From Georgfuchsia toluolica (GTDB taxonomy: Bacteria; Pseudomonadota; Gammaproteobacteria; Burkholderiales; Rhodocyclaceae): DNA of 64,000 nucleotides. This document shows positions 55,235 to 64,000 of the stretch, one piece after another. The stretch spans positions 1,302,001 through 1,366,000 of the forward strand of contig NZ_CAJQUM010000001.1 in assembly GCF_907163265.1 (NCBI RefSeq), given 5' to 3'. Numbering within the stretch: position 1 is the first letter of the stretch; each line of letters opens with the position of its first letter. A program made the translations under genes and the position numbers. The notes beneath the pieces were generated by a model. The model was given only the letters and a program-made list of their open reading frames with translations. It was not told the origin of the DNA and ran no database searches.

Positions 55235-55428
55235 GGCTTCTCCGGTTTGTCATTGACAGGTGGCGGGACGGCGGGCGCCGCTCCCGCGCTGCCGGGCTGC
55301 CAGATTTCGTCGATGATCTTGTCGGCGGCCTTCTCGGCGGCGGAGGCGGGAAAGTAAATATTAATGGTGACGCAGCCGGCGAGGAACAGGGCGGCAGAAA
55401 GCGTAGTTGAAACCGTCAGTAGCTTCAT
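55231..55428 (-). CDS. ynbE: YnbE-like small lipoprotein
   Basis: 65 residues from the ATG at 55428, which overlaps the ydbH-like stop (ATGA). A lipoprotein signal 'STTLSAALFLAGCVTINIYF' has the lipobox LAGC. 'CVTINIYFPASAAEKAADKI' is the YnbE core; a Pro-rich tail of 20 residues follows. YnbE is known to pair with YdbH to form a bridge between the membranes. Longer upstream frames are inside the ydbH-like gene and are discarded. Confidence 0.82.
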   Translation of the reverse strand: MKLLTVSTTLSAALFLAGCVTINIYFPASAAEKAADKIIDEIWQPGSAGAAPAVPPPVNDKPEKP

Positions 55429-57359
55429 TCGATAACAGCCTTTGTCTTGCCCGCGATCACGGCTTTGAGGCGCGATACGAGCAGGTTCCAGTCGATGCTG
55501 CGATTGTAGCCCATCACCTTGACGGCCGGGATGCCGCTGCCTTGCACCAGCACATAGCCGTCTCCCTCGGGGACGATGCCTTCCATGTGGCATACCTTGT
55601 CCTTGAGCACGCAGCCGAAGCCGATGCGGTCGTAGCTGAAGGTGTTGAAAAAACCGGCGGCGGGAATCGCCCGCACTGCCGCGGCACCTGCCGCACCGCC
55701 CAGTGCGGAGATATCGATCAGGGCGCCGCGGCTGATGGCGCGCTTGTAGTTGCCGGGGCTGCTGGCGAGATAGGCGCGGAAGGCCAGAGGCTTCCAGTCC
55801 TGCAGTTCGAGGCCATTGATGTCGGCGTCGAGGCGGCCGACGATGCTGCCGAAGGAGAACGTGCTGGTGAGCAATCCCAGGTCGAGACGGCGCGCCTCCA
55901 CATCGGCAACGAAGCGCGAAGTGCGGGACAGGGGATCGATGAGTTGCAGCTTGCGGACCACGACGCGGCCATCGAAGACGTCGATGCTCATGTCACCGCC
56001 CAGGTTGAGTACATGATCGGCATAGTAGGCAGCGGGAATGCGCATGGTCAGGCTGCCGGCCATGGGTGGCAGCTTCATGGCGGCAGTCAGGCGCGGCATC
56101 GACACGCCCTCGATGCCGCCGGAAAAGCCCCCGGTCCACGCTGCGCCGGGACGCTTGGCGTGGAAGTCGTCGATATGGATGCGGCCATCGAGAAAGGGAA
56201 TGACTGCCTTCGATACGGCGACATCGAAACCATGCAGGCGCAGCGGGATGCGAAATCCGCCCAGCGGGAATTCGTCGAGCATGCCCCCCGCGACCGAAAC
56301 CGAGGCCGCCGATTCGTCATGGTGCGACCATGGCACGCTGGCGCTCACGCCCGTCAGGGTCAGGCGTCCCGTGCTTTCCTTGAAGGTGGCATCCTCGATG
56401 CCGGCGTAAAACGATTGCAAGGCGCCATCGGCCCATTCGGCGGCATAGCGCGTAGTGCCGCTGGCGTTGATTCCGGGCAGGCCGCGGGCATCGAGCATGG
56501 GCTGCACCCAGTCCTTCACCGCTACGGAAAGATCAAGCGGTTCGGTGACGAAGCCCCAGCGTCGAACCTGGCCCGCCTTCCGGTCCCAACTCAGGCCCGC
56601 TGTCAGGCTGCCCAGGCGGTCGAAGGTAAGACGTGCCTGATCGACCTGAATCTGCGCCGGCGTCACCGTCCCCGCGGCGGTCATGCGTACGCCGGCACGC
56701 CGGTACCAGGGCGACCAGAAGGCCTCCCCGCCGGACCAGTCGGCCGAGGCCCGCCATTGCCAGCGATCCCCCGCTCGTTGCGCCGCCACGGCAACTTTGC
56801 CGGCGATGCCTTCGCCGGCAATGCCGTAGTCATCGGTATTGAAGCCAAGGCCGCGCACGGCAAAATCGAAGTTGGCCTGCTCGCGGTCGGCCGTGAGCCT
56901 GAGGTCGAAGCGGCCGGAGGGATGCCAGCGGCGCAGGCGTTTGACGACCGTGGACCAGGCCGCCACATCGGCGTCCTGCAAGGTCAGTTGCAGTTTGCCG
57001 CTGTCAAAACGATAGTCGAGCGTGAAGGACAACGGCGGGCGCTGCCCCCGGCGCAGAGTTCCCTCACGGCAGGACAGCGCAGCGATATCAAGATGAAAGG
57101 CGTTGCAATGAAGTTTCAGGTCGCGAAAACGGCTGTCGCCAATTTTCAGTTCGGCGACAGTGACATCAGCCCGGCCGGGATGAAAGGCGTCGAAAGCAAC
57201 GCGCACTGCGCGGGCGCTGAAGGCGCTGTGTTCAAGCATATCGAGGGTAATATCGATCTGCTGCGCCCGTACCGGCAGTATGACCAGCACCAGGCCGGCC
57301 AGCAGGCAGGCAGGCAGCTTATGCAGGAAAGATGCCGGTGGAAAGATAACGGTCGCCAC
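55425..57359 (-). CDS. ydbH: YdbH-like AsmA-family intermembrane bridge protein
   Basis: 644 residues, GTG start at 57359. A hydrophobic N-terminal segment (about 9-32) would anchor it in the inner membrane with a long periplasmic beta-rich body ('YRFDSGKLQLTLQDADVAAW', 'GRIHIDDFHAKRPGAAW', 'GDMSIDVFDGRVVVRKLQLI'), as in AsmA/TamB/YdbH lipid-transport proteins. It is shorter than E. coli YdbH (about 880). Gene order ydbH-ynbE-ydbL with coupled starts supports the call. Its start overlaps the end of cysM by 41 bases. Confidence 0.78.
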   Translation of the reverse strand: MATVIFPPASFLHKLPACLLAGLVLVILPVRAQQIDITLDMLEHSAFSARAVRVAFDAFHPGRADVTVAELKIGDSRFRDLKLHCNAFHLDIAALSCREGTLRRGQRPPLSFTLDYRFDSGKLQLTLQDADVAAWSTVVKRLRRWHPSGRFDLRLTADREQANFDFAVRGLGFNTDDYGIAGEGIAGKVAVAAQRAGDRWQWRASADWSGGEAFWSPWYRRAGVRMTAAGTVTPAQIQVDQARLTFDRLGSLTAGLSWDRKAGQVRRWGFVTEPLDLSVAVKDWVQPMLDARGLPGINASGTTRYAAEWADGALQSFYAGIEDATFKESTGRLTLTGVSASVPWSHHDESAASVSVAGGMLDEFPLGGFRIPLRLHGFDVAVSKAVIPFLDGRIHIDDFHAKRPGAAWTGGFSGGIEGVSMPRLTAAMKLPPMAGSLTMRIPAAYYADHVLNLGGDMSIDVFDGRVVVRKLQLIDPLSRTSRFVADVEARRLDLGLLTSTFSFGSIVGRLDADINGLELQDWKPLAFRAYLASSPGNYKRAISRGALIDISALGGAAGAAAVRAIPAAGFFNTFSYDRIGFGCVLKDKVCHMEGIVPEGDGYVLVQGSGIPAVKVMGYNRSIDWNLLVSRLKAVIAGKTKAVIE

Positions 57360-58224
57360 GGTCGCAGACGATGCTCACGATCACGGCATTCTCGACTTCG
57401 GCGGCGATGCGCAGCGCGACATGCAGGGCGCCGCCAGACGAAACGCCGGCGAAAATGCCTTCTTCCGCGGCGAGGCGCCGCGTCATGATTTCGGCATCGG
57501 ACTGGCTCACGTTTTCGACGCGGTCGACACGCGAACGATCGAAAATCTTCGGTAGATAGGCTTCCGGCCATTTGCGGATGCCGGGAATCTGCGAGCCTTC
57601 CTCGGGCTGGCAGCCGATGATCTGGATCGCCGGATTGACTTCCTTGAAATAGCGCGAGCAGCCCATGATGGTGCCGGTGGTACCCATGCTCGATACAAAA
57701 TGGGTAATCCTGCCCTCGCTGTCGCGCCAGATTTCGGGGCCGGTGCCTTCGTAATGGGCCAGCGGGTTGTCCGGGTTGGCGAACTGGTCGAGCATGATGC
57801 CCTTGCCCTCAGTCACCATTTTTTCGGCCAGGTCGCGCGCGCCTTCCATGCCGCCCGCTTTTGAGGTCAGCACCAGGTCGGCGCCATAGGCGCGCATGGT
57901 CTGCACGCGCTCGACGCTCTGGTGCTCGGGCATGATCAACACCATGCGATAACCGCGCATCGCCGCGACCATGGCCAGCGCGATCCCGGTGTTGCCCGAG
58001 GTCGCTTCAATCAGCGTATCGCCGGGCTTGATGCTGCCGCGCGCTTCGGCACAGGCGATCATTGATAGCGCGGGGCGGTCCTTCACCGAGCCGGCGGGAT
58101 TGTTGCCTTCGAGCTTGGCGAGGATGACGTTGTTGCGGCGCGCGTTGTCCGCGCCGGCAGCGTAAGGAATGCGCTGCAAGCGCACCAGCGGCGTGTTGCC
58201 GACAAAAGTTTCCAGCGTCTTCAT
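57319..58224 (-). CDS. cysM: cysteine synthase B
   Basis: 301 residues from ATG 58224 (MKTLETFVGNTPLVRL). It makes cysteine from O-acetylserine and sulfide or thiosulfate. PLP Lys48 is in 'NNPAGSVKDRPA'; the phosphate loop is 'EATSGNTGIALAM', and 'SMGTTGTIMGCSRYFKEVNP' is also typical. 'GVSSGGAL' completes the site. Length and the CysM-type loop favour CysM over CysK. It starts ten bases before the hldD stop on the same strand. Confidence 0.93.
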   Translation of the reverse strand: MKTLETFVGNTPLVRLQRIPYAAGADNARRNNVILAKLEGNNPAGSVKDRPALSMIACAEARGSIKPGDTLIEATSGNTGIALAMVAAMRGYRMVLIMPEHQSVERVQTMRAYGADLVLTSKAGGMEGARDLAEKMVTEGKGIMLDQFANPDNPLAHYEGTGPEIWRDSEGRITHFVSSMGTTGTIMGCSRYFKEVNPAIQIIGCQPEEGSQIPGIRKWPEAYLPKIFDRSRVDRVENVSQSDAEIMTRRLAAEEGIFAGVSSGGALHVALRIAAEVENAVIVSIVCDRGDRYLSTGIFPA

Positions 58225-58234
58225 GCCGCTGTTT

Positions 58235-59227
58235 TCATGACTGCGCCAGGACGGCGACATACTTGGCGACGCCCTCTTCGACGCTGGCGAACTGCCCCTG
58301 GTAGCCGGCGGAGTGCAGGCGGCTGAGATCGGCCTCGGTAAAGCTCTGGTACTTGCCGACGAGCTGCGGCGGAAAAGGGATGTACTCGACGATGCCCTGC
58401 CCTACCAGCTCCGCCAGAGACAATGCCGGCTTGCCTTCCAGTGCACGGCAGGCATTGACGGTTGCCGCAGCCAGTTCATTGAAGGTCTGCGCACGGCCGG
58501 TGCCGAGATTGAAAATGCCCGAGCGCTGCGGATGGTCGAGAAAATCAAGGTTCACCTTGGCCACATCATCGACGAACACGAAGTCGCGCCGCTGCTCGCC
58601 ATTGGCATAACCAGCGCTGCCCTCGAACAGCCTGACCTTGCCGCTCTCGCGATACTGGTTGAAATGATGGAAGGCCACCGAGGCCATGCGCCCCTTGTGC
58701 TGCTCGCGCGGGCCATAGACATTGAAATAGCGGAAACCGGCGATCTGCGAGCAGGCATCGTGCAAGCGGCGGCGCACTGCCTGGTCGAACTGGAACTTGG
58801 AATAGCCATACACGTTAAGCGGCGCTTCGCATTCGCGCATTTCGCGGAACACCGAACCGGCGCCGTATACCGATGCGCTCGACGCATAGAGAAACTGCAC
58901 TTCGTCTTCGAGGCAGAAATCAAGCAGGGTCAGCGAGTAACGATAGTTGTTCTCCATCATGAAGCGGCCGTCGCTTTCCATGGTATCGGAGCAGGCGCCC
59001 TCATGCAAAATGGCTTCGATCACGCCATCGAAATGGCCCGCGCCGATTTGCTCGATGAACTCTGCCTTGTCCATGTAGTCGGCGATATCGCAATCGGCGA
59101 GGTTGCGGCACTTGTCGCCCTGAGTCAGGTCATCGACGGCAATGATATTGGTCAGGCCGCGCCGGTTCAGCGCCTTGACGATATTGGCGCCGATGAATCC
59201 GGCAGCGCCTGTCACCACGTAATACAT
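58235..59227 (-). CDS. hldD: ADP-L-glycero-D-manno-heptose 6-epimerase
   Basis: 330 residues; converts ADP-D,D-heptose to ADP-L,D-heptose for the LPS core. '[20 protein letters not shown]' is the NADP-binding start, 'YASSASVYG' holds the Ser/Thr, and the catalytic YxxxK is in '[11 protein letters not shown]'. It lies 14 bases after hldA on the same strand. Together they make the heptose precursor. Confidence 0.96.
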   Translation of the reverse strand: MYYVVTGAAGFIGANIVKALNRRGLTNIIAVDDLTQGDKCRNLADCDIADYMDKAEFIEQIGAGHFDGVIEAILHEGACSDTMESDGRFMMENNYRYSLTLLDFCLEDEVQFLYASSASVYGAGSVFREMRECEAPLNVYGYSKFQFDQAVRRRLHDACSQIAGFRYFNVYGPREQHKGRMASVAFHHFNQYRESGKVRLFEGSAGYANGEQRRDFVFVDDVAKVNLDFLDHPQRSGIFNLGTGRAQTFNELAAATVNACRALEGKPALSLAELVGQGIVEYIPFPPQLVGKYQSFTEADLSRLHSAGYQGQFASVEEGVAKYVAVLAQS

Positions 59228-59241
59228 GAGAATCCTTTTGG

Positions 59242-60171
59242 CTAAATCGCGGTTTTAAGTTCTTCCAGTGTAGCAACAGCGGTACCAAGTTTGGCGACCA
59301 CGATGCCGGCGGCCCGGTTGGCAAGTTTCATTGCATCGGCCAGCGTGGCGCCGCTGGCCAGCATCACCGCCAGGGTCGCAATCACCGTGTCTCCGGCGCC
59401 ACTGACATCGAATACCTCGCGCGCCTTGGCTGCTTCATGTATCTCCCCCTGTGCCGTAAACAGGGTCATGCCCTCTTCGGAGCGCGTCAGCAGAATCGCT
59501 TCCAGGCCCAACTCGGCACGCAGCTTCTGCGCGCGCGCGGTGAGGTCGGCCTCGCTCTTCCAACGGCCGACGACATCGCGCAGCTCGGCCCGGTTCGGCG
59601 TAATCAGCGTGGCGCCGGCATAACGGGCGTAGTCGTCGCCCTTGGGATCGGCCAGCACCGGTTTGCCGGCGGCGCGCGCCATGCGGATCATCTCGGTGAT
59701 ATGGGTCAGGCCACCCTTGCCGTAATCGGAAAGTATGATGGCATCGCAATCGGAGAGGCGTTGCTCAAAATCGGCCAGCTTGTCGCGCAGCACTTCATGG
59801 TCCGGCGCATTTTCGAAATCGATGCGGATCAGTTGCTGCTGGCGTGCCACGACGCGCAGCTTGACCGTGGTTTTGAGTTGGGCGTCCTCATGCAGGCGGG
59901 CGTCGATGTCCGCTTCCTTCAGCAGTCGCGCCAGGGTCTGTCCCGGTTCATCGGCGCCGACCACCGACAGCAATGCCGTACGCGCGCCCAGCGCCACACA
60001 ATTGCGTGCGACGTTCGCCGCACCGCCAGGACGATCTTCGGTGCGTTCCACCTTCGCCACCGGTACCGGTGCCTCGGGTGAAATGCGCGATACGTCGCCG
60101 AACCAGTAGCGGTCCAGCATGACATCGCCGACGATGAGGACACGGGCTTTCGAAGTGCCAGGTATCTTCAT
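59242..60171 (-). CDS. hldA: D-glycero-beta-D-manno-heptose-7-phosphate kinase
   Basis: 309 residues, the kinase half of HldE as a separate protein (so the adenylyltransferase HldC must be encoded elsewhere). Sugar-kinase (PfkB) motifs: '[20 protein letters not shown]', '[17 protein letters not shown]' and 'VFDSGAGDTV'-like '[19 protein letters not shown]' with the catalytic Asp. It precedes hldD. Confidence 0.94.
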   Translation of the reverse strand: MKIPGTSKARVLIVGDVMLDRYWFGDVSRISPEAPVPVAKVERTEDRPGGAANVARNCVALGARTALLSVVGADEPGQTLARLLKEADIDARLHEDAQLKTTVKLRVVARQQQLIRIDFENAPDHEVLRDKLADFEQRLSDCDAIILSDYGKGGLTHITEMIRMARAAGKPVLADPKGDDYARYAGATLITPNRAELRDVVGRWKSEADLTARAQKLRAELGLEAILLTRSEEGMTLFTAQGEIHEAAKAREVFDVSGAGDTVIATLAVMLASGATLADAMKLANRAAGIVVAKLGTAVATLEELKTAI

Positions 60172-60179
60172 TTTTAAAA

Positions 60180-60289
60180 TCTCACCACTAAGATACCAAG
60201 ATCACCAAGCAGCACCAAGGAAAAGCGCTCTTGAATTTTGTGTTCTTTGTGCATCTTTGTGTCCTTGGTGTCTTGGTGGTTAAAGTTTT
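60180..60289. repeat. inverted repeat between ugd and hldA
   Basis: ACCACTAAGATACCAAGATC on the left and near-complementary CTTGGTGTCTTGGTGGT on the right, with CTTTGTG words between them. A common CACTAAGACACCAAG-type dispersed palindrome; possible transcript end for ugd. Confidence 0.6.
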
Positions 60290-61612
60290 TTATTTCCTGC
60301 CGATCGCGAAGTATTCCAGCCCTGCCTTGCGCGGGTGCTGCGGATCGTAGAGATTGCGCCCGTCGAATACCACCGGGTGCTTGAGCGCAGCCTTGATGGC
60401 GTCCCAATCGGGACTGCGGAATTCCTTCCATTCGGTAGAGATCGCCAGCGTATCAGCGCCGACCAGGGCATCAATCGGCGACTGGGCGAACACAATTCGC
60501 TTGTCCTCGCCAAGGATGCGCTTGGCCTCATGAATTGCAACCGGATCGTAGGCCCGCACCCTGGCGCCACGCTTCAGCAGTTCCTCGATCAAGACCAGAC
60601 TCGGCGCTTCGCGCATGTCATCGGTATTGGGCTTGAAGGCCAGGCCCCACAGCGCAAAGGTCATGCCGGACAGATCGGTGCCAAAGCGTTTGACGATCTT
60701 CTGCGTCAGCACATGCTTCTGCGCTTCGTTGGCTTCCTCGACGGCCTGCAGCACCTTGAGTCCCTGCCCCGCTTCGCTCGCGGTGCGGATCAGCGCCTGC
60801 ACGTCCTTGGGAAAACAGGAACCGCCATAGCCACAGCCGGGGTAGAGAAAGTGATAGCCGATGCGCGGATCGGAACCGATGCCCTGCCGCACCAGTTCGA
60901 TGTCTGCGCCGAGCTTCTCGGCCAGGTTGGCCAATTCGTTCATGAAGCTGATACGCGTCGCCAGCATGGCGTTGGCGGCGTACTTGGTCAATTCGGCGCT
61001 CTTCACGTCCATCATGATGAGGCGCTCGTGATTGCGCTGGAACGGCGCATAAAGCTGGCGCATCAATTCAATCGCCTTTGCATCCTCGGCACCGACGACA
61101 ATGCGATCCGGCTTCATGAAGTCGTCGACCGCCGCGCCCTCCTTGAGGAACTCAGGATTGGATACGACGGAAAAGGGGATGCCGGCACTGCGCGCCTTCA
61201 GTTCCTCGGCAATCGCGGCACGCACTTTATCGGCAGTGCCGACCGGCACGGTGCTCTTGTCCACGACGACCTTGTAGTCCTTCATGTACCTGCCGATATT
61301 GCGCGCCGCGGCGACGACATACTGGAGGTCGGCGGAACCGTCCTCGTCCGGCGGCGTGCCGACGGCGATGAACTGAATCTGGCCATGCGCGACGGCAGCT
61401 TCGATATCGGTGGTGAAGCGCAGGCGTCCGGCTGCCTCATTCTTGCGCACCATGGCCTCCAGACCAGGTTCATAAATGGGAATACCGCCTTCATTGAGGA
61501 TGCGAATCTTGTCCGTATCGAGATCCAGGCAAAGCACGTCATTGCCGACATCGGCGAGACAGGTGCCGCTGACCAGACCGACATAGCCCGTTCCTACAAC
61601 AGTTACTTTCAT
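60290..61612 (-). CDS. ugd: UDP-glucose 6-dehydrogenase
   Basis: 440 residues; oxidises UDP-glucose to UDP-glucuronate for polysaccharides. '[20 protein letters not shown]' is the NAD-binding start; the catalytic Cys is in '[18 protein letters not shown]', and '[19 protein letters not shown]' begins the C-terminal domain. Ends 'YFAIGRK'. It lies 12 bases after lapB in the same direction. Confidence 0.96.
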   Translation of the reverse strand: MKVTVVGTGYVGLVSGTCLADVGNDVLCLDLDTDKIRILNEGGIPIYEPGLEAMVRKNEAAGRLRFTTDIEAAVAHGQIQFIAVGTPPDEDGSADLQYVVAAARNIGRYMKDYKVVVDKSTVPVGTADKVRAAIAEELKARSAGIPFSVVSNPEFLKEGAAVDDFMKPDRIVVGAEDAKAIELMRQLYAPFQRNHERLIMMDVKSAELTKYAANAMLATRISFMNELANLAEKLGADIELVRQGIGSDPRIGYHFLYPGCGYGGSCFPKDVQALIRTASEAGQGLKVLQAVEEANEAQKHVLTQKIVKRFGTDLSGMTFALWGLAFKPNTDDMREAPSLVLIEELLKRGARVRAYDPVAIHEAKRILGEDKRIVFAQSPIDALVGADTLAISTEWKEFRSPDWDAIKAALKHPVVFDGRNLYDPQHPRKAGLEYFAIGRK

Positions 61613-61624
61613 GGTGCCAAATCC

Positions 61625-62812
61625 TCAGGGTGCCAAATCGAATTCCTCGGTACGCCGCGGCGGATAAGTCTCCCAACCGCCGCAGGCCGGGCAGCGCCAG
61701 TAGAACTGGCGCGCCTTGAAACCGCAATTGTCGCAGCGGTAGCGCGCCACGCGGCGCGTGTGCGCATGGATCAGGTTCTTCATCAGTTCGAGATCGGGCC
61801 GGCGCTCCGGCGGTGCGATATAGATCTGCGCCTCAAGCAGCTTGTCAAGTCCGATCAGGGTTGGGTTGCGGCGCAGTTCATCGCGCACGCACTGGTAAGC
61901 CGCCTCGGGGCCGCCGGCTTCCATCTCGGCGCTGACCACGACATCGAGCAGGTCGAGCGAGGAATGCCGTTCGAGATAGGCGCGCAGCAATTGCAGGCCC
62001 TGTTCCGTGCGGCCCGCCTTGCGATGGGCCTGCATCAGCTTGTCCGCCACCAGGGCCAGGTAGACGGCATTCTGCGCTTCGACTCGCGTCCAGGCCGCGA
62101 TTGCGCCCTCGGTATCGTTCTCGCTCCAGGCCAGATCGCCCTGCAGGATGGTGGCGCGAATGCACTTGCGATTGGCATTGATCGCCTGTTCCAGGTGCTC
62201 GCGCGTCGCGGCATTGTGGCCGTGCATCAGCTCATTCGCGGCCAGTTCGCAGTGAAACTCGGCAATCTCGTTATGCCACAGGTGGTCGCCGTGGCTGCCC
62301 AGTTCCCCGGCAATGGCAATGGCACGAGCCCATTCCTTTTCCTGCTGATAGATTTCGAGCAGGGCCTTCAGGGCGTCCTCGTCGCGGCTGGTGCCGCGCA
62401 GCTTGATGAAGATTTCCTCGGCGCGATCCAGCAGGCCGGCCTTGAGATAATCCTGACCCAATTCCGAGAGCGCCTGCACGCGTTGCTCGTCGCTGAGCCG
62501 GCCGCTTTCCATATCGCGTTCGACCAGGTTCTTGTGAATGCGGATGGCCCGGTCGGTTTCGCCGCGACGGCGGAACAGGCTGCCGAGGGTAAAGTGCAGT
62601 TCAACAGTTTCGGGATCCACCTTGGCCGCTTCGAGGAAAGCCTCGATCGCCTTGTCCGGCTGCTCGTTGAGCAGGAAGTTCAAGCCATGGAAATAGGAAC
62701 GAGGCAGTGCACGCGACTCCCTGACCAGATGGCGGATATCGATACGCGCGGCAATCCAGCCCAGCGCGAAAAACAGGGGCAGTACCAGCAGCCACCAGAG
62801 TTCGATTGCCAC
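61625..62812 (-). CDS. lapB: LPS assembly regulator LapB (YciM)
   Basis: 395 residues. An N-terminal membrane anchor ('LLVLPLFFALGWIAARI') is followed by TPR repeats (about 65-340; 'DPETVELHFTLGSLFRRRGE', 'SELGQDYLKAGLLDRAEEIF') and a rubredoxin-like knuckle 'YRCDNCGFKARQFYWRCPAC' with two CxxC pairs at the C-terminus. LapB recruits FtsH to LpxC to control LPS synthesis. It follows lapA by three bases. Confidence 0.95.
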   Translation of the reverse strand: MAIELWWLLVLPLFFALGWIAARIDIRHLVRESRALPRSYFHGLNFLLNEQPDKAIEAFLEAAKVDPETVELHFTLGSLFRRRGETDRAIRIHKNLVERDMESGRLSDEQRVQALSELGQDYLKAGLLDRAEEIFIKLRGTSRDEDALKALLEIYQQEKEWARAIAIAGELGSHGDHLWHNEIAEFHCELAANELMHGHNAATREHLEQAINANRKCIRATILQGDLAWSENDTEGAIAAWTRVEAQNAVYLALVADKLMQAHRKAGRTEQGLQLLRAYLERHSSLDLLDVVVSAEMEAGGPEAAYQCVRDELRRNPTLIGLDKLLEAQIYIAPPERRPDLELMKNLIHAHTRRVARYRCDNCGFKARQFYWRCPACGGWETYPPRRTEEFDLAP

Positions 62813-62815
62813 GAG

Positions 62816-63064
62816 CTAGCTCCGATCGCCGACGCGGCGTTTTAAGCGGCCCAACTCACGCCGCTGTCGCAGCAGGGTGGCCGTGGCGGCGGAAATGCCC
62901 ACCACTACTCCAAGCACAAAAACACCCAGCACAACCAGCGACAGCGGTGCATCAACATGCCGATCAAAATAAAAGCGCAAGTCGACCGTCGCACTGTTCT
63001 TGACGGCAAGGCCGAACAGGGCAAAGAAAACGACAAAACGCAAAATCCAGATCAGGGTCTTCAT
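62816..63064 (-). CDS. lapA: LapA-domain (DUF1049) membrane protein
   Basis: 82 residues with two transmembrane helices (about 4-22 and 42-64). 'RFVVFFALFGLAVKNSATVD' and 'PLSLVVLGVFVLGVVVGISA' fit DUF1049/LapA. The C-terminal tail is basic and coiled. Partner of LapB. It starts 15 bases beyond the ihfB terminator. Confidence 0.9.
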   Translation of the reverse strand: MKTLIWILRFVVFFALFGLAVKNSATVDLRFYFDRHVDAPLSLVVLGVFVLGVVVGISAATATLLRQRRELGRLKRRVGDRS

Positions 63065-63078
63065 TTTTCTCCACGCAC

Positions 63079-63109
63079 AAAAAAGGCGGTATCCGCCAAG
63101 AATACCGCC
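63079..63109 (-). terminator. Rho-independent terminator of rpsA-ihfB
   Basis: On the minus strand GGCGGTAT and ATACCGCC form an 8-bp stem around a 9-base loop, followed by TTTTTTG (63079-63084 on plus as AAAAAA). Textbook form, placed just after ihfB. Confidence 0.85.
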
Positions 63110-63132
63110 CGTGGATGCTCATCATTCAACCG

Positions 63133-63417
63133 TCATGTCCTCAGATCGACACGTTCCCGCAGTTCCTTGCCTGGCTTGAAGTGCGGCACGTACTTTGCCG
63201 GAACCCGCACCTTCTCGCCTGACTTTGGGTTGCGCCCGAGACGCGGCGGCCGGTAGTTGAGCGAGAAGCTGCCAAAACCGCGAATCTCGATGCGGCCGCC
63301 TTGCGCCAACGCGTCGGTCAGCGCATCCAGAATCACTTTCACGGCGAAATCTGCATCCTTCGCCGCCAGTTGCGGGTAACGTGCCGCCAGCAGGGTAATG
63401 AGCTCGGACTTGGTCAT
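63133..63417 (-). CDS. ihfB: integration host factor beta subunit
   Basis: 94 residues. '[20 protein letters not shown]' starts the HU/IHF fold, and '[20 protein letters not shown]' with '[20 protein letters not shown]' is the DNA-bending beta-arm. IHF binds and sharply bends DNA. It follows rpsA by 17 bases, the usual rpsA-ihfB order. Confidence 0.97.
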   Translation of the reverse strand: MTKSELITLLAARYPQLAAKDADFAVKVILDALTDALAQGGRIEIRGFGSFSLNYRPPRLGRNPKSGEKVRVPAKYVPHFKPGKELRERVDLRT

Positions 63418-63434
63418 GAGTGACTATGCAAGAC

Positions 63435-64000
63435 TCAGTTTTGATTGAGTTTGGCCTTGAGCAGTGCGCCCAGATTGGTCGTGCCGCTGCTGGCTGAGGT
63501 GTCGGCGGCAAGCTTCTGCATGGCCTCATTCTGCTCGACCTGATCCTTGGCCTTGACCGAGAGGCTGATCGAGCGGGTCTTGCGATCCACGTTGATGATC
63601 ATCACCTCGATGTCATTGCCTTCCTTCAGCTCGGTACGCAGGTCTTCGATGCGATCGCGTGAGAATTCGGATACGCGCAGATAGCCTTCGATTTCACCGC
63701 CCAGGTCGATCACGGCACCCTTCTGGTCGACGCTCTTCACCTTGCCGTTGACGATGCTGTTCTTGTCGTGAGTGGCAATGTAGCTGGTGAAGGGATCGCC
63801 ATCCATCTGCTTGATACCGAGCGAGATGCGTTCCTTCTCGACGTCGATGGCCAGCACCACGGCCTCCACTTCGTCGCCCTTCTTGTAGTTCTGCTTGGCT
63901 TCCTCGCCGGTCACGTTCCAGGACAGATCGGAGAGATGCACCAGGCCGTCGATGCCGCCGGGCAGGCCGATGAAAATGCCGAAGTCGGTGATCGACTTGA
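63435..64000 (-). CDS. rpsA: 30S ribosomal protein S1, C-terminal part (partial)
   Basis: The frame is open to the window edge at 64000, so the start is outside. About 188 codons are present and carry two full S1/OB repeats ('[20 protein letters not shown]', '[20 protein letters not shown]', '[20 protein letters not shown]') and the Gly/Ser/Thr tail. S1 holds mRNA on the ribosome. Direction and neighbour (ihfB) are as in most proteobacteria. Confidence 0.97.
   Translation of the reverse strand, partial: KSITDFGIFIGLPGGIDGLVHLSDLSWNVTGEEAKQNYKKGDEVEAVVLAIDVEKERISLGIKQMDGDPFTSYIATHDKNSIVNGKVKSVDQKGAVIDLGGEIEGYLRVSEFSRDRIEDLRTELKEGNDIEVMIINVDRKTRSISLSVKAKDQVEQNEAMQKLAADTSASSGTTNLGALLKAKLNQN

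Noticed and set aside
55407-57488. 693-codon plus-strand frame across the ydbH-like gene
   Set aside because: Antisense to a well-supported operon with coupled starts; low-complexity composition typical of GC-rich shadow frames.
60335-62845. 836-codon plus-strand frame across ugd and lapB
   Set aside because: Spans two clear genes in antisense; composition is that of a shadow frame.

Overview
The window is chromosomal DNA of a betaproteobacterium. The gene order rpsA-ihfB-lapA-lapB-ugd-hldA-hldD-cysM, carA-carB-greA, dapB/bamE divergent from fur, recN-nadK-hrcA, and the residue-level look of the proteins fit Rhodocyclales or Sterolibacteriaceae-like denitrifiers and aromatic degraders. The genus is an inference, not shown by the sequence. 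Most of the window is ordinary housekeeping DNA. Three parts are accessory: a decaying nitric-oxide/anaerobic region (0-10 kb), a catabolic island with tungsten-enzyme-like genes (29.8-42.7 kb) and a small integrative element at a tRNA-Arg gene (about 46.2-50.1 kb, perhaps from 42.9 kb).

0-16 kb: a cupin tail, two hemerythrin-like proteins, NnrS, a P450, oxygen-independent HemN, FdxA and SerA. A collapsed nitric oxide reductase gene lies behind NsrR-like palindromes, and the first 30 or so codons of an Rrf2/NsrR-type regulator survive as a frameshifted relic. An IS630 transposase fragment reads in frame into alkA. dinB, an IS66 relic, tRNA-Thr(TGT) and a NarL-type sensor/regulator pair follow.

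16-29 kb: DUF4149, greA, carB, carA, dapB, bamE, fur, a GDT1-like transporter, recN, nadK, hrcA and hemH. Several families of short intergenic repeats occur here.

29.8-42.7 kb: the island encodes an acyl-CoA dehydrogenase, a BadH-like dehydrogenase, two crotonase-fold enzymes, FdhD, a TetR regulator, a second short-chain dehydrogenase, a BamB-like tungsten oxidoreductase with its BamC-like iron-sulfur partner, and a fused enoyl-CoA hydratase/3-hydroxyacyl-CoA dehydrogenase. Four copies of one palindrome, close to TGAATGA-N4-TCATTCA, lie upstream of four of these transcription units and define a probable TetR regulon. IS6-family ends face inward on both sides of the block, and inverted IS6 transposase fragments bracket the bamB/bamC-like pair itself. 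Together the genes look like a mobile module for reductive and beta-oxidation-like processing of an aromatic or alicyclic acyl-CoA. CoA ligase and thiolase genes are absent and would have to lie elsewhere.

43-50 kb: a large membrane GGDEF/EAL protein, then a Rep/ribbon-helix-helix/serine-recombinase element ending inside tRNA-Arg(ACG). A diverged tRNA-3'-end-like sequence at 42.92 kb may be its other end.

50-64 kb: a thioredoxin-like protein, two neighbouring frameshifted genes (a membrane protein and a peptide-binding protein), fabI, a PolB-like exonuclease, a ydbH-ynbE-ydbL type operon, then cysM, hldD, hldA, ugd, lapB, lapA, ihfB and the 3' end of rpsA.
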